A stretch of DNA of 64,000 bases from Candidatus Gastranaerophilales bacterium (GCA_944323935.1 CALUUJ010000009.1:1-64000), one strand, 5' to 3'; positions 16,277 to 25,566 are shown, numbered from the stretch's first letter. Notes: generated by a model from the letters alone, not told the origin. Numbers and translations are program-made.

Positions 16277-17452
16277 ATGAAGAGAGCAATTGTTATAGTA
16301 ATTGATTCAATGGGTTGCGGGGCTATGCCTGATTGCCGAGAATATTCGGATATTCCGGAATGTAATACATTATGCAATGTTGCAAAAGCAGTTGGCGGCT
16401 TAAATGTACCAAATTTTTACAAAATGGGACTTGGCAATTTAGGCGAAGTTTTGGGTGTTTCAGCCAATTCTGATTCAATAGCAGAATATGGAATAATGAA
16501 AGAAAAATCGAAAGGAAAAGACACAACAACCGGACACTGGGAAATGATGGGTCTAGTTCTTGATAATCCGTTCAAAGTCTATCCAAACGGATTTCCTGAT
16601 GAACTTATAAAAATGTTTATAGAGAAAACAAAATGCGGAGGCATTTTAGCAAACTTCCCTGCTTCAGGAACAAAAGTTATTGAAGACTATCATGAAGAAC
16701 ACTCTAAAACAAAATTTCCTATCATTTACACAAGTGCAGACAGCGTTTTTCAAATTGCAGTTGATATTGATGTAATACCTTTAGAAACTTTATACGATTA
16801 TTGTAAAATTGCCAGAGAACTTTTAACTGATGAATATAATGTTTCAAGAGTTATAGCAAGACCATATAGAATGATAGACGGAAAACCGACTCGAATCGGA
16901 GGACTAAGACGTGATTATTCTGTTGAACCTTTCAAAGATTCAACTTGCGATATTATATTAAAAAATAACGGAATAGTACTTGGCATAGGCAAAATCGAAG
17001 ATATTTTTGTAGGCAAAGGTATTTCGCATGCTATTCATACAGGCGGAAATACAGAAGGACTTGAAATAACCCTAAAAGCAGTTAGAAATGAACTAAACCT
17101 TGATGAGTTAAAGTGTAAAAAATACGATATAGAAAAATATGATAAGCAGTTCATTTTTACAAATCTTGTAGATACTGATATGCTCTATGGTCATAGAAAT
17201 AATGCTCAAGGTTATGCAAAAGCAATAGAAGAAATAGATTCATACTTACCCAAAATAATGAATGCTATGACAGAAGAAGATCTTCTTATAATAACGGCAG
17301 ACCATGGCTGCGACCCTACAGTTCCCGGTACTGACCATACAAGAGAACAAGTACCTATTATTGTTTATTCAAAAAATGGAAAAAAAGGCAAATTGCCTGA
17401 AATTAATTCTTTTGAATATGTATCCAAACGAGTTCTGGATTGGATTATGTAA
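16277..17452 (+). CDS. deoB: Phosphopentomutase
   Basis: 391 residues, full length. Interconverts ribose- or deoxyribose-1-phosphate and the 5-phosphate in nucleoside salvage. The alkaline-phosphatase-fold metal residues are seen in VIDSMGCGAMPD, the phospho-acceptor Thr in GKDTTTGHWEMMG, and further ligands in TADHGCDPT and GTDHTREQVP. AGGGA lies before the ATG. An SGNH hydrolase gene follows 5 nt later. No nucleoside phosphorylase gene is in the window. Confidence 0.96.
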   Translation: MKRAIVIVIDSMGCGAMPDCREYSDIPECNTLCNVAKAVGGLNVPNFYKMGLGNLGEVLGVSANSDSIAEYGIMKEKSKGKDTTTGHWEMMGLVLDNPFKVYPNGFPDELIKMFIEKTKCGGILANFPASGTKVIEDYHEEHSKTKFPIIYTSADSVFQIAVDIDVIPLETLYDYCKIARELLTDEYNVSRVIARPYRMIDGKPTRIGGLRRDYSVEPFKDSTCDIILKNNGIVLGIGKIEDIFVGKGISHAIHTGGNTEGLEITLKAVRNELNLDELKCKKYDIEKYDKQFIFTNLVDTDMLYGHRNNAQGYAKAIEEIDSYLPKIMNAMTEEDLLIITADHGCDPTVPGTDHTREQVPIIVYSKNGKKGKLPEINSFEYVSKRVLDWIM

Positions 17453-17457
17453 ATAAC

Positions 17458-18084
17458 ATGAAACACAACAAAAAAAAGATTCTGTGTTTTGGTGACAGTA
17501 ATACATACGGCTTCAATCCTATAAATGCTCAAAGATATAATAAAGATACAAGATGGACCGGCATTCTACAAACTTCATTAAAAGATAAATATGACGTTAT
17601 TGAAGCAGGATGCAATAACAGGACTTGCTTTATGGATAATCCTGAGGGTGAAGATCTGACAGGATATAAAGCAATAAAAAAATATTTAACCAATGAGACA
17701 GATATTCTTATTCTTGCATTAGGTATAAATGATTTACAAAAAGTCTATAGTTGTAACGAAGAAGCAACTAAAAACGGTCTTGCTAAAATAATTGATATAG
17801 CAAACGATATAAATAAAAATATTCATATTATAATACTTGTCCCATCAATAATAACTCAAGATATTTACAATGGATTTTTCTGCCAACTTTTTGATGAACA
17901 ATCAATAGAAGAATCAAAAAAACTAAATAATATTTATCAAAATATTGCGAAAGAAAAAAATTGTACAATTATTAATCTCAACGATTTTGTTAATGTATCT
18001 TCTATAGACGGAATACATTATGATGAAAATGCACATAAAACTATAGCTAAAATTTTACAAGATTACTTTCTTAACTTGACTTAA
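17458..18084 (+). CDS. SGNH/GDSL-family hydrolase
   Basis: 208 residues from the ATG at 17458. An in-frame TTG at 17440 would overlap deoB and is less likely. Block I is CFGDSNTYGF with the nucleophile Ser, block III is LALGINDL with the Asn, and block V is DGIHYDENAH with the Asp and His. No signal peptide, so probably a cytosolic esterase or lipase-like enzyme. Substrate unknown. Co-transcribed with deoB judging from the 5-nt gap. Confidence 0.82.
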   Translation: MKHNKKKILCFGDSNTYGFNPINAQRYNKDTRWTGILQTSLKDKYDVIEAGCNNRTCFMDNPEGEDLTGYKAIKKYLTNETDILILALGINDLQKVYSCNEEATKNGLAKIIDIANDINKNIHIIILVPSIITQDIYNGFFCQLFDEQSIEESKKLNNIYQNIAKEKNCTIINLNDFVNVSSIDGIHYDENAHKTIAKILQDYFLNLT

Positions 18085-18132
18085 CCTTGCCCTTGTACTT
18101 TAATTTATAATTAACTCAATAGGTAGGAAGTT

Positions 18133-19050
18133 ATGAATTTAGTCGAAAAAATCAATAAATTAAAGAAAGAAAAGAACGCAATTATTCTTACTCATTGTTA
18201 CCAAAATATAGAAATAGATGAAGTTTCTGATTATGTTGGTGATTCATTATACCTAAGCAAAGCAGCAGCAAAAACAGATGCAGATATAATTCTATTTGCC
18301 GGCGTATACTTTATGGCTCAAAGTGCAAAAATACTTTCACCGGATAAAAAAGTATTAATACCTGATATTACTTCAGGTTGTCATATGGCAGATATGATAG
18401 ATGTTGAAAATTTAAAACTATTTAAGAAAAAATATCCGAATATTCCTGTCGTTTGTTATATCAACTCAACAGCAGAAGTAAAAGCAGAATGTGATGTATG
18501 CTGTACAAGCTCTAATGCTGTAGATATAGTAAAAAATTTAAATGTACCGAAGGTTTTATTTGCTCCCGATACATATCTTGGGAAATGGGTAGGTCAGAAA
18601 TTAAAAGATGTTGAGGTTATAACATTCAACGGTTTTTGCCCTGTACATTTAAGAATAAGACCGGAAGATATAATGGAAGCAAGAAGAAACTATCCTGAAG
18701 CATTGATACTTGCACATCCTGAATGTCATTATGAAGTTTCTAAACTAGCTGATTTTGTAGGTTCTACAAAAGAAATTATGGAATTTTCTCAAAAAAGTGA
18801 TAAAAAACAATTTGTAATTGCAACAGAAAAAGGCGTTGTAGAAAGATTAAACAGAGACAGCAAATTAAACAACTGGGATAAAGAATTTATTCTGATTAAT
18901 GAAAATATAATATGTCACAGTATGAAATATAATACTTTAGAAAAAATCTACGACACATTATTAAACGAAACAAATGAAATTATATTAGATAAAAATATAA
19001 TCGAAAAAGCAAGATTAAGTATAGATAGAATGCTTAATTTAAATAAATAA
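18133..19050 (+). CDS. nadA: Quinolinate synthase
   Basis: 305 residues. Condenses iminoaspartate with DHAP to quinolinate, using a [4Fe-4S] cluster. The three likely ligands are C83 (SGCHMAD), C169 (GFCPVH) and C261 (ICHSMKY), at the family's usual spacing. The HCYQNIEIDEVSDYVGDS block near the N-terminus is also diagnostic. AGGAAG lies before the ATG. nadB and nadC are not adjacent. A ferredoxin gene follows. Confidence 0.95.
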   Translation: MNLVEKINKLKKEKNAIILTHCYQNIEIDEVSDYVGDSLYLSKAAAKTDADIILFAGVYFMAQSAKILSPDKKVLIPDITSGCHMADMIDVENLKLFKKKYPNIPVVCYINSTAEVKAECDVCCTSSNAVDIVKNLNVPKVLFAPDTYLGKWVGQKLKDVEVITFNGFCPVHLRIRPEDIMEARRNYPEALILAHPECHYEVSKLADFVGSTKEIMEFSQKSDKKQFVIATEKGVVERLNRDSKLNNWDKEFILINENIICHSMKYNTLEKIYDTLLNETNEIILDKNIIEKARLSIDRMLNLNK

Positions 19051-19135
19051 AAATTCCTATTTTAAAATTTAATTTTAATGATATAATTGAGATGTTATAG
19101 AAAAAATAACACAGTTAAACAAAAAGGAGAAAATA

Positions 19136-19312
19136 ATGAAAGTTACAGTTAATGACAGTTGTATAGCTTGTGGCGCATGCGAATCAGTATGTGATGCAGT
19201 ATTTTCAGTAGAAGATAAAGCAGTTGTAAATGAAGGCGCTATTGCAGGAAACGAAGATTGCGTAAAAGAAGCTGCTGATTGCTGCCCAGTAAACGCTATT
19301 GAAGTTGAATAA
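19136..19312 (+). CDS. Small ferredoxin with a single [4Fe-4S] cluster
   Basis: 58 residues. C9-x2-C12-x2-C15 plus C50-Pro supply the classical ligands of one [4Fe-4S] cluster. C19, C42 and C49 remain as extra cysteines. The second CxxCxxC of clostridial 2[4Fe-4S] ferredoxins is absent, so it resembles monocluster ferredoxins of about 60 residues. An AAGGAG lies 7 nt before the ATG and a TATAAT sits at 19082-19087, giving a leader of about 40 nt. A strong terminator follows, so it is monocistronic. Confidence 0.92.
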   Translation: MKVTVNDSCIACGACESVCDAVFSVEDKAVVNEGAIAGNEDCVKEAADCCPVNAIEVE

Positions 19313-19327
19313 TAATAACGTATAAAT

Positions 19328-19359
19328 AAAAAAGAGAGGCGAAAACCTCTCTTTTTTTA
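19328..19359. terminator. Intrinsic terminator after ferredoxin
   Basis: AAAGAGAGG (19331-19339) pairs with CCTCTCTTT (19346-19354), with a 6-nt loop, A-run before and T-run after. It can also serve the convergent HAD gene. Confidence 0.9.
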
Positions 19360-19398
19360 TTTGAATTTATATAATATAAAATGAGTTTTTATAAAGGT

Positions 19399-19734
19399 CT
19401 ATTTCCAATACACTTTGAAATTCTCAATTTCATCAAGAGTTTTACGATAATCACCCTTAAAACAAATAGTTCTATCATCGATATAAATATATGACGGTAA
19501 TTTTACATTAGTAACATCCTTAAAAAATTTATCCAAATTATTATTAATTAGCCATTTGGTTGCAAGCATCAAATTCCTTGACGTAAAAAGATAAAGTTCT
19601 GCTTTTTGAGATAAAATTTCTAAAAATTCATATGCACCAACTTTAATTTCAGGAATAAAATTTTCATTAAATTTTTCTTTTCCATACTCATTTAGAACAC
19701 CATCTAAATCTATAAGTATTTTTTTATTAAACAT
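19399..19734 (-). CDS. Small HAD-superfamily phosphatase
   Basis: 111 residues. Motif I is LIDLDGVLNEYG with catalytic D9 and D11, motif II is LFTSR, and the acidic motif IV is YIYIDDRTI. It is shorter than most HAD enzymes and has almost no cap domain, like small polynucleotide- or nucleotidase-type members. Substrate unknown. It is divergent from the XRE regulator with 57 nt between the start codons, so the two may share control. Confidence 0.72.
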   Translation of the reverse strand: MFNKKILIDLDGVLNEYGKEKFNENFIPEIKVGAYEFLEILSQKAELYLFTSRNLMLATKWLINNNLDKFFKDVTNVKLPSYIYIDDRTICFKGDYRKTLDEIENFKVYWK

Positions 19735-19740
19735 AATTCT

Positions 19741-19799
19741 TTGTCCGTAGTACAGTTTGTTAACTTTGTCATTATAGCGGACAATTTTATTATGGACAA
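19741..19799. promoter_or_regulatory. TTGTCCG/CGGACAA inverted repeat before the XRE gene
   Basis: TTGTCCG (19741-19747) and CGGACAA (19778-19784) form an inverted repeat 30 bp apart, and GGACAA recurs at 19794-19799 inside the start of the XRE gene. A candidate operator for autoregulation and for the divergent HAD gene. Confidence 0.4.
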
Positions 19800-20004
19800 G
19801 GTGTTATTAGAAAAATTAGCAATTAGAATAAAAGAATTGAGAAAATTGAATAATTACACGCAAGATGATTTGGCAGATTTAGCACAAATTGCTCGTTCAA
19901 CTTTAGGTAATATTGAAACTGCAAAAAATGATATAACTTTTTCCAAATTATATAAAATTGCGAAAGCTTTTAACCTTACTTTGTCTGAGTTTCTTAATTT
20001 TTAA
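19792..20004 (+). CDS. XRE-family helix-turn-helix regulator
   Basis: 70 residues from the ATG at 19792. An upstream in-frame TTG would place the operator-like repeats inside the gene and add a hydrophobic tail unlike the family. A single HTH_3 domain fills the protein: IRIKELRKLNNYTQDDLADLAQIARSTLGNIE and the second half of the fold. No effector domain. Probably a small repressor acting on itself and its divergent neighbour. Confidence 0.82.
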   Translation: MDKVLLEKLAIRIKELRKLNNYTQDDLADLAQIARSTLGNIETAKNDITFSKLYKIAKAFNLTLSEFLNF

Positions 20005-20156
20005 TAATATTTTTAAGCGAGTAGGGTACAATTTTTGCACAACTAAAAACAATTCTGTTATCACTTTAAGTAGTTTAATTTAGAATATAAGAATTGTATA
20101 GATAATTTAGACAATAAATAAATTCTTTTCCTATTTATTTCAGGAAATGAATATAT

Positions 20157-20699
20157 TTAAACAGATTTTCCCATTTCATATGCTTTAGAAAGATAGTTTT
20201 TGAAATTATTTACATCTTTAGCATTGCATACACCCACAGCCTTAATTACACCTTTTAAATTTGTCTTGTCTAAGCATTCGATCCAACCTTTTAGACCTGT
20301 TATAGTTCCTTTTATTGCTGCTTCGTCGGCTTCTGCTGCAGTTGCAATTAAGTATACATCTTTGAATTTATAGTTTGAAACAAATAATGGGTTTAATCTG
20401 TCAATTAATGTTTTCATTTGTCCTGACATATTATAGTAGTACACAGGCGTTGCCCAAACCACGACATCTACATCTTTTATTGTTTCAAAAATTTTAACTG
20501 CATCATCATTAATTACACATTTTTTAGTATGTTGGCAGGCTAAACATCCTTTGCAGAATGCTATAGTTTTATCTTTCAGGTTGATTTTTTGAACTTCATT
20601 GCCTGCTTCAAGTGCCCCTTTTGTAAATTCATCAGCTAAAATATCTGAATTTGAACCATTTCTTAAACTTGTTGAAATTACTAGAATTTTTTTACTCAT
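20157..20699 (-). CDS. Flavodoxin-like NAD(P)H-dependent FMN reductase with Cys motif
   Basis: 180 residues. The FMN phosphate loop reads ISTSLRNGSNSD, and ATPVYYYNMSGQMK is the flavin-binding block of the family. A compact FCKGCLACQHTKKC (CxxCxxCx5C) resembles the cluster motif of iron-sulfur flavoproteins and could bind [4Fe-4S] (inference). It is the last gene of a tightly packed five-gene operon, 17 nt after the preceding stop. It probably supplies or accepts electrons for the operon's oxidoreductive chemistry. GAGG before the ATG. Confidence 0.85.
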   Translation of the reverse strand: MSKKILVISTSLRNGSNSDILADEFTKGALEAGNEVQKINLKDKTIAFCKGCLACQHTKKCVINDDAVKIFETIKDVDVVVWATPVYYYNMSGQMKTLIDRLNPLFVSNYKFKDVYLIATAAEADEAAIKGTITGLKGWIECLDKTNLKGVIKAVGVCNAKDVNNFKNYLSKAYEMGKSV

Positions 20700-20716
20700 A
20701 TTAATACCTCTTTTTC

Positions 20717-21748
20717 TTATTCTAAATTATTTTTATAAAATTCAGCAATAGTATCAAATGGAATTTTTTTTGCATTGTCGTATAAATCTACGTGATTTGC
20801 ATCTTTAATAATTAGTAATTGTTTATTGTCACCTTTTAAATTTTTAAATGCATCTTCACTAAAGTATCGGCTGTGTGCTTTTTCTCCGTGAATCAGTAAT
20901 ACAGGAGTTTTGATTTCGTTACTATAGGCAAGAATAGGTAAATTTATCAAAGACAGAACCGAGGTCGTATTCCAATTACCATTTGAATTTATTGAATTTT
21001 TATGAAATCCTCTTGGAGTTTTATAGTATTCCCAATATTCTTTTACAAAAAGAGGTTCATTACCTGTAAGTTTTTCTGGTAAGCCTATTGTTTTAGCAAT
21101 TGTTTTATTTTTAAAATCTTCCGTTCTTTGTTTATTTAATTCTTGTTTTAATTTATATCTTCCGATTTCATCAATTGAATCATTGTATCCTTTTGCACTA
21201 ACTCTTGTCATATCATACATTGTGGATGTTACTGTAGCTTTTATTCTTGTATCAATTTGAGCAGCATTTAGAGCAAAACCTCCAAACCCGCATATTCCAA
21301 GTACTCCTATTTTTTCAGCATCAACATTTTTTTGATTGCATAAAAAATCAACAGCCGCACTAAAATCTTCTGTATTTATATCAGGCGATGCAATATTTCT
21401 TTGCTCTCCGCCACTTTCTCCTGTGTATGAAGGATCAAATGCTAAAGTTATAAAGCCCTTTTCTGCTAATGTTTGGGCATAATATCCTGAAGCTTGTTCT
21501 TTTACTGCTCCAAATGGACCAGATATCGCTATTGCCGGATATTGTTCTCCTTTTTTTATTGTTTTCGGAATATACATATCTCCCGCAAGAGTAATTCCAA
21601 ATCTGTTTTTGAAGTTTACTTTCTTTATTTCTACTTCGTTACTTTGTTTGAATATTTTATTCCATTCATTTGTTTTTGCTTTAGCCATATTATTTACTCC
21701 TATAAATAATAAAAATAGTAAAATTACTGCGAATAATTTTTTAATCAT
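20717..21748 (-). CDS. Exported alpha/beta hydrolase, dienelactone-hydrolase-like (copy 1)
   Basis: 343 residues with a Sec signal peptide (KKLFAVILLFLLFIG, cleavage near residue 24). The fold is YcjY/DLH-like. The nucleophile elbow reads GICGFGG with Cys in place of Ser, and the catalytic His lies in ANHVDLYD near the C-terminus. It is a paralogue of the next gene upstream, with which it overlaps by 8 nt, but it alone has a signal peptide. The pair would place related activities in the periplasm and cytoplasm. Confidence 0.82.
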   Translation of the reverse strand: MIKKLFAVILLFLLFIGVNNMAKAKTNEWNKIFKQSNEVEIKKVNFKNRFGITLAGDMYIPKTIKKGEQYPAIAISGPFGAVKEQASGYYAQTLAEKGFITLAFDPSYTGESGGEQRNIASPDINTEDFSAAVDFLCNQKNVDAEKIGVLGICGFGGFALNAAQIDTRIKATVTSTMYDMTRVSAKGYNDSIDEIGRYKLKQELNKQRTEDFKNKTIAKTIGLPEKLTGNEPLFVKEYWEYYKTPRGFHKNSINSNGNWNTTSVLSLINLPILAYSNEIKTPVLLIHGEKAHSRYFSEDAFKNLKGDNKQLLIIKDANHVDLYDNAKKIPFDTIAEFYKNNLE

Positions 21749-22688
21749 TTTTTAATCCTTTATTAAAGAAATCAACTAACTTTCTGATTGCTTTGTTAAC
21801 AAATTCTGGCTTGTCATATAAATCTACGTGAGTAGCACCTTCAACTGTAAAAATTTCTTTTGGTTCTTTTGCTTTTTCGTATCCATCATTTGTAAAGTAT
21901 AAGGTATCGGCTTTACTTCCAACTATAAATAAAATAGGTCTTGGTGATATTGTGCCAATATGTGAGAACGCATCCCAAGCCGCTAATTTATCATTGCTTG
22001 ATACAAGATATTTATTTACTGATGTATGAAAAGAACATCTTGGTGTTCGATAATATTCATATGCTTCCTTTTGTATTGTTGATGTATTTTCATTAATTTC
22101 TTTTTCAGAATTTGGTACATATTGCCAATATAATGGTTTATCTCCTTTTGCTTCTTTTGTTCTTGCTTCAGCAACTTCTTTTAAAAGTTTTTGCATAAAA
22201 TTATCAATATTTACTCCGGGAAAACCATTTTTTGCACTATCGCCAACATCCCAAGTGCTTATTCCTGCTGCTGCTTTTATTCTATATTCTGTTTGAATTG
22301 CATTAATTGTATATCCACCACCTGCACAAATTCCCATTGCACCTATTTTATCTTCATTTACAAATGAAAGTGTTACAAGATAGTCTACGGCACTTCTGAT
22401 ATCTTCAACTCTTGATGTTGGATCTTCTAAGTATCTAGGTAAGCCTTCGCTTTCTCCTTGGTGACTTGCATCAAAAGCCAGAGCTATAAATCCGTTTTGT
22501 GCCAGGTGCCAAGCATATAAAGAAGAACATTGTTCTTTTACTCCTCCCCCTGGATGACAGATTACTATTGCAGGATATTTTTCATTCTCGTTAAAATTTT
22601 TAGGTAAAAATAAAAGTCCTGCAATTTTTGTATCAAATTTATTAAACCAAACTTTTTTACCTTCTTTGTAGTGTGTTTCATATAACAT
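21741..22688 (-). CDS. Cytosolic alpha/beta hydrolase, dienelactone-hydrolase-like (copy 2)
   Basis: 315 residues without a signal peptide. It has the elbow GICAGGG with a Cys nucleophile, as in dienelactone hydrolases, and the His motif ATHVDLYDKPEF. An oxyanion-type HPGGGVKEQ block is shared with copy 1 in altered form. Starts 3 nt after the acetyltransferase gene ends. The substrate is probably a small ester or lactone. The context suggests a detoxification or catabolic pathway under LysR control (inference). Confidence 0.82.
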   Translation of the reverse strand: MLYETHYKEGKKVWFNKFDTKIAGLLFLPKNFNENEKYPAIVICHPGGGVKEQCSSLYAWHLAQNGFIALAFDASHQGESEGLPRYLEDPTSRVEDIRSAVDYLVTLSFVNEDKIGAMGICAGGGYTINAIQTEYRIKAAAGISTWDVGDSAKNGFPGVNIDNFMQKLLKEVAEARTKEAKGDKPLYWQYVPNSEKEINENTSTIQKEAYEYYRTPRCSFHTSVNKYLVSSNDKLAAWDAFSHIGTISPRPILFIVGSKADTLYFTNDGYEKAKEPKEIFTVEGATHVDLYDKPEFVNKAIRKLVDFFNKGLKND

Positions 22689-22691
22689 AAG

Positions 22692-23261
22692 CTATACCTC
22701 AATTTCTTTTATAATCTTTGCAGGATTACCGCCTACGATTGTATTTTTCTTTATATCTTTTGTTACAACCGCACCAGCTGCTATTATTGCTCCATCTTCT
22801 ATTTTGACTCCGGGAAGAATTGTTGAGTTTGCACCAATCCAAACATCATTACCTATTTTTACTTTCTTTGGTATTATAGATGCTCTTAGTTTTGGATTTT
22901 GGTTGTGGTTTAAAGTTGCAATTACTACATTGTGCCCGATTAATACATTGTTACCTATTTCAATTCCGCCTTGATCTTGAAAATGACAGCAAGAATTAAT
23001 GAAAACATTCTTCCCAATTTTTATATTTTTTCCGCAATCAGTATAAAAAGGCGGAAATAAACGAAAAGTTCTATCAATTGGTTTATTAATTAAGTTAAAA
23101 AATAATTCTTGTACTTTTTCAGGAGGATTATATTTATTGTTTAATTCATCTGATAGTCTCCTTGCTTCTTCGGCTAAATATGTCATATAAATATGTATAT
23201 CAGACTTTGCGGTTACTTCTTTCCCGCTGTTTAAATATGTTAGAAATTCATTTAAATCCAT
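22692..23261 (-). CDS. Maltose/galactoside-type O-acetyltransferase
   Basis: 189 residues. The N-terminal helical Mac-like segment (1-60) is followed by a left-handed beta-helix of hexapeptide repeats, including [13 protein letters not shown] and [21 protein letters not shown]. The catalytic His lies in ATLNHNQNP. It ends with the family's [10 protein letters not shown]. It transfers acetyl from acetyl-CoA to a sugar or sugar-like hydroxyl. It is embedded in the operon with 8-nt and 3-nt gaps. Confidence 0.9.
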   Translation of the reverse strand: MDLNEFLTYLNSGKEVTAKSDIHIYMTYLAEEARRLSDELNNKYNPPEKVQELFFNLINKPIDRTFRLFPPFYTDCGKNIKIGKNVFINSCCHFQDQGGIEIGNNVLIGHNVVIATLNHNQNPKLRASIIPKKVKIGNDVWIGANSTILPGVKIEDGAIIAAGAVVTKDIKKNTIVGGNPAKIIKEIEV

Positions 23262-23269
23262 ATTTACCT

Positions 23270-24511
23270 CTATTTGTATTCATTATCTTTTACAGGTTCT
23301 AGCCAAGTTGTTTGATTATTTGGAATGTTTGTTTCTATTGAAATATGTGCAAAATCACTGTTTGGTGCAGCTCCGTGCCAATGAACTACATTTATTGGAA
23401 TTTTTACAACATCACCTTGTTTTAGGATTTGGATAGGTTTTCCTTTTTCCTGATATCTGCCTTCCCCTGCTGTTACTAAAAGTATTTGTCCTCCTGAGTG
23501 TTTATGCCAATTTGTTCTGCTTCCTTTGTTGAACGTTACATTTCCTATTGATGAATTCCATATTTCATCTTTTTCTACAAGCATATTAAGATATGTTATA
23601 CCTGTAAAAAATTGATTGTATGGATTTATTTCTCCTTTTTTGAACGGTTGATTTAATTCTTCTTTTTCATTATCTTGTAAAAGTTTAAGTGCTTTTATTG
23701 CATTTGGGAAACCGGTGTATGGCATACATTGAATTATGACGGCAGCTTGTTTTTCTTTTGAATTTCCTATTTTTAAATTTCCTTGAATATGACTTTTTAA
23801 AGTATCAGTGTTTCCTGTTGTTGTTAATATAGCAAGAACAAGTAATTCTCTTGTCTTTATATCAAGTCCTTTTCTTGTGTAAAAATCGCCAAAGCAAACT
23901 TCTGTAAGTAAATTACTGACATCTTTTCCCATTTTGTTTGGAACAAAGCTAAGTGCAGTTTCTATTTCATCTCCATATATTGGATTTTGTATATTCTTAC
24001 CTAAATTGTATCTGTTTGCTTCATCAGTTGTGGCTGCACTTTCAAGAGGTAAATTAATTCCCTTTTCTGTAAATACTTTGTTCATAACATCAATAGCATT
24101 AAGAGTTTTTGGAAAACCTATGAATGGTGCACATTGATAAATTATTTCTCTTACTTCTAATGGAGTTGCCCCTGTATTTAAAAGAGCATTTATATGTGCT
24201 TTTAATTGCGGAAGTGTTTGCTGCACTGTAAGTGATGTTACAGTTACCATTTCTCTTGTTTTATTATCCAAGTTTCCTATTGTAAAAATGTCACCGAAAA
24301 TATATTTTTGCAAAATAATCATCATCTCTGGATCTGAACCAATATTTGGATTCCAATTAGACATAAATAAACTTTCGAAATTCTTTTTACAAACTTCTTC
24401 TCTTGATTTTTCTTGCATAGTTATTGTTTTCCTTTCTATTGAAAGTGATTCTTGATATGTAAATTGAAACAAAAATAAAAAAATTAGAATTGAAAATATT
24501 TTTTTATACAT
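23270..24511 (-). CDS. Exported carboxymuconolactone decarboxylase-like/cupin fusion
   Basis: 413 residues. It has a signal peptide ([19 protein letters not shown]), two tandem CMD-like domains and a C-terminal cupin domain. The CMD domains lie at about 45-160, with [14 protein letters not shown], and about 190-285, with [14 protein letters not shown]. The cupin (about 300-400) has WHKHSGGQ and VVHWHGAAP as metal-ligand histidines, and the usual Glu of its first motif is Gln here. Neither CMD domain has the AhpD CxxC pair. First gene of the operon, with GAGGTG before the ATG. Function of such fusions is not established. Confidence 0.85.
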   Translation of the reverse strand: MYKKIFSILIFLFLFQFTYQESLSIERKTITMQEKSREEVCKKNFESLFMSNWNPNIGSDPEMMIILQKYIFGDIFTIGNLDNKTREMVTVTSLTVQQTLPQLKAHINALLNTGATPLEVREIIYQCAPFIGFPKTLNAIDVMNKVFTEKGINLPLESAATTDEANRYNLGKNIQNPIYGDEIETALSFVPNKMGKDVSNLLTEVCFGDFYTRKGLDIKTRELLVLAILTTTGNTDTLKSHIQGNLKIGNSKEKQAAVIIQCMPYTGFPNAIKALKLLQDNEKEELNQPFKKGEINPYNQFFTGITYLNMLVEKDEIWNSSIGNVTFNKGSRTNWHKHSGGQILLVTAGEGRYQEKGKPIQILKQGDVVKIPINVVHWHGAAPNSDFAHISIETNIPNNQTTWLEPVKDNEYK

Positions 24512-24587
24512 AAAAACACCTCATTTTTGTATTTTTATTATTTACCCTATTTTATTAAATAGCAAATACCTATATTGTATAGTTATG

Positions 24588-24621
24588 TATGCTTGACGAG
24601 CATATATTAAAAAGTTAAAAT
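24588..24621. promoter_or_regulatory. LysR-type operator overlapping the lysR promoter
   Basis: TATGCT-N5-AGCATA (24588-24604) is a perfect dyad containing T-N11-A, the classic LysR box. It overlaps a TTGACG -35 (24593-24598). A TAAAAT -10 (24616-24621) lies 17 nt further on, and the lysR ATG follows 6 nt later. The regulator should repress itself by blocking -35 and act on the divergent operon. Confidence 0.75.
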
Positions 24622-24627
24622 TATTTT

Positions 24628-25518
24628 ATGGAAATAAGAGTTTTAAAATATTTTCTTGCGGTAGCTCAAGAAGAAAGCATTTCAAAAGCAGCTGAGGTAT
24701 TGAATATAACTCAACCAACTTTGTCAAGACAATTAATGGATCTTGAAAATGAATTAAAAACAAAACTTATGGTTAGAGGTAAAAGAAATAAAAAAATTAC
24801 ACTTACAGATGATGGAAAACTTCTAAAAGCAAGAGCACTAGAAATTGTTGAATTGACCAATAAAACAGAGTCTGAATTTTTATTTGATGAAAAGAATTTG
24901 GCAGGAGATATATACATTGGCGGCGGCGAAACTGAAGCAATGCGTATAATTGCAAGAACAGTTAAAAAATCATCTGAAATATATCCGAATATTAAATATC
25001 ATCTTTATAGCGGAAATGGCGAAGATGTAAGAGAGAAACTTGAGAAAGGACTTTTAGATTTTGGAATATTTATTGAGCCGATTGATAAAAAAGAGTATGG
25101 TTTTATTCAATTGAATGAAAAAGACAGATGGGGACTTTTAATGAGAAATGATTCTTTTTTATCTGGTAAGGAATATATTGAACCAGAGGATATGAAAAAT
25201 ATACCTATATTCACATCCAGACAATATTTAGTCAAAAACTTAATTTCCGGTTGGCTTGGATTTGATTTTGAAAAGCTAAATATTATTGGTTCGTATAATT
25301 TGCTGTTTAATGCATCCATCATGGTGGAAGAAGGTTTGGGCTATGCTTTATGTATTGATAGATTGATTAATTTAACCGGAAATTCTAAACTTTGTTTTAA
25401 ACCATTAAAACCATCACTTGAAGCTGGTATTCTTATTGCATGGAAAAAAAATCACCCAATTTCAAAATGTGCAAAAATATTTTTGGAAAGATTATATGAA
25501 GTAAATAATTTAAAATAA
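24628..25518 (+). CDS. LysR-family transcriptional regulator
   Basis: 296 residues. The N-terminal winged helix-turn-helix (MEIRVLKYFLAVAQEESISKAA and TQPTLSRQLMDLE) is followed by a type-2 periplasmic-binding-protein effector domain (about 90-296). It is divergent from the five-gene hydrolase operon, the usual position for the controller. The inducer is unknown. ATG start with no Shine-Dalgarno and a -10 box 6 nt upstream, so translation is probably leaderless. Confidence 0.92.
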   Translation: MEIRVLKYFLAVAQEESISKAAEVLNITQPTLSRQLMDLENELKTKLMVRGKRNKKITLTDDGKLLKARALEIVELTNKTESEFLFDEKNLAGDIYIGGGETEAMRIIARTVKKSSEIYPNIKYHLYSGNGEDVREKLEKGLLDFGIFIEPIDKKEYGFIQLNEKDRWGLLMRNDSFLSGKEYIEPEDMKNIPIFTSRQYLVKNLISGWLGFDFEKLNIIGSYNLLFNASIMVEEGLGYALCIDRLINLTGNSKLCFKPLKPSLEAGILIAWKKNHPISKCAKIFLERLYEVNNLK

Positions 25519-25531
25519 AGTAATTATATTA

Positions 25532-25566
25532 AAAAAACTGACTATATTAATAGTCAGTCTTTAATT
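25532..25566. terminator. Intrinsic terminator after lysR
   Basis: ACTGACTA (25537-25544) pairs with TAGTCAGT (25551-25558), preceded by seven A and followed by a T-rich tract. It lies between convergent genes and may work both ways. Confidence 0.82.

Noticed and set aside
19741..19791. Longer start of the XRE gene at TTG 19741
   Set aside because: It would add a hydrophobic tail outside the HTH domain and put the inverted repeat into coding sequence.
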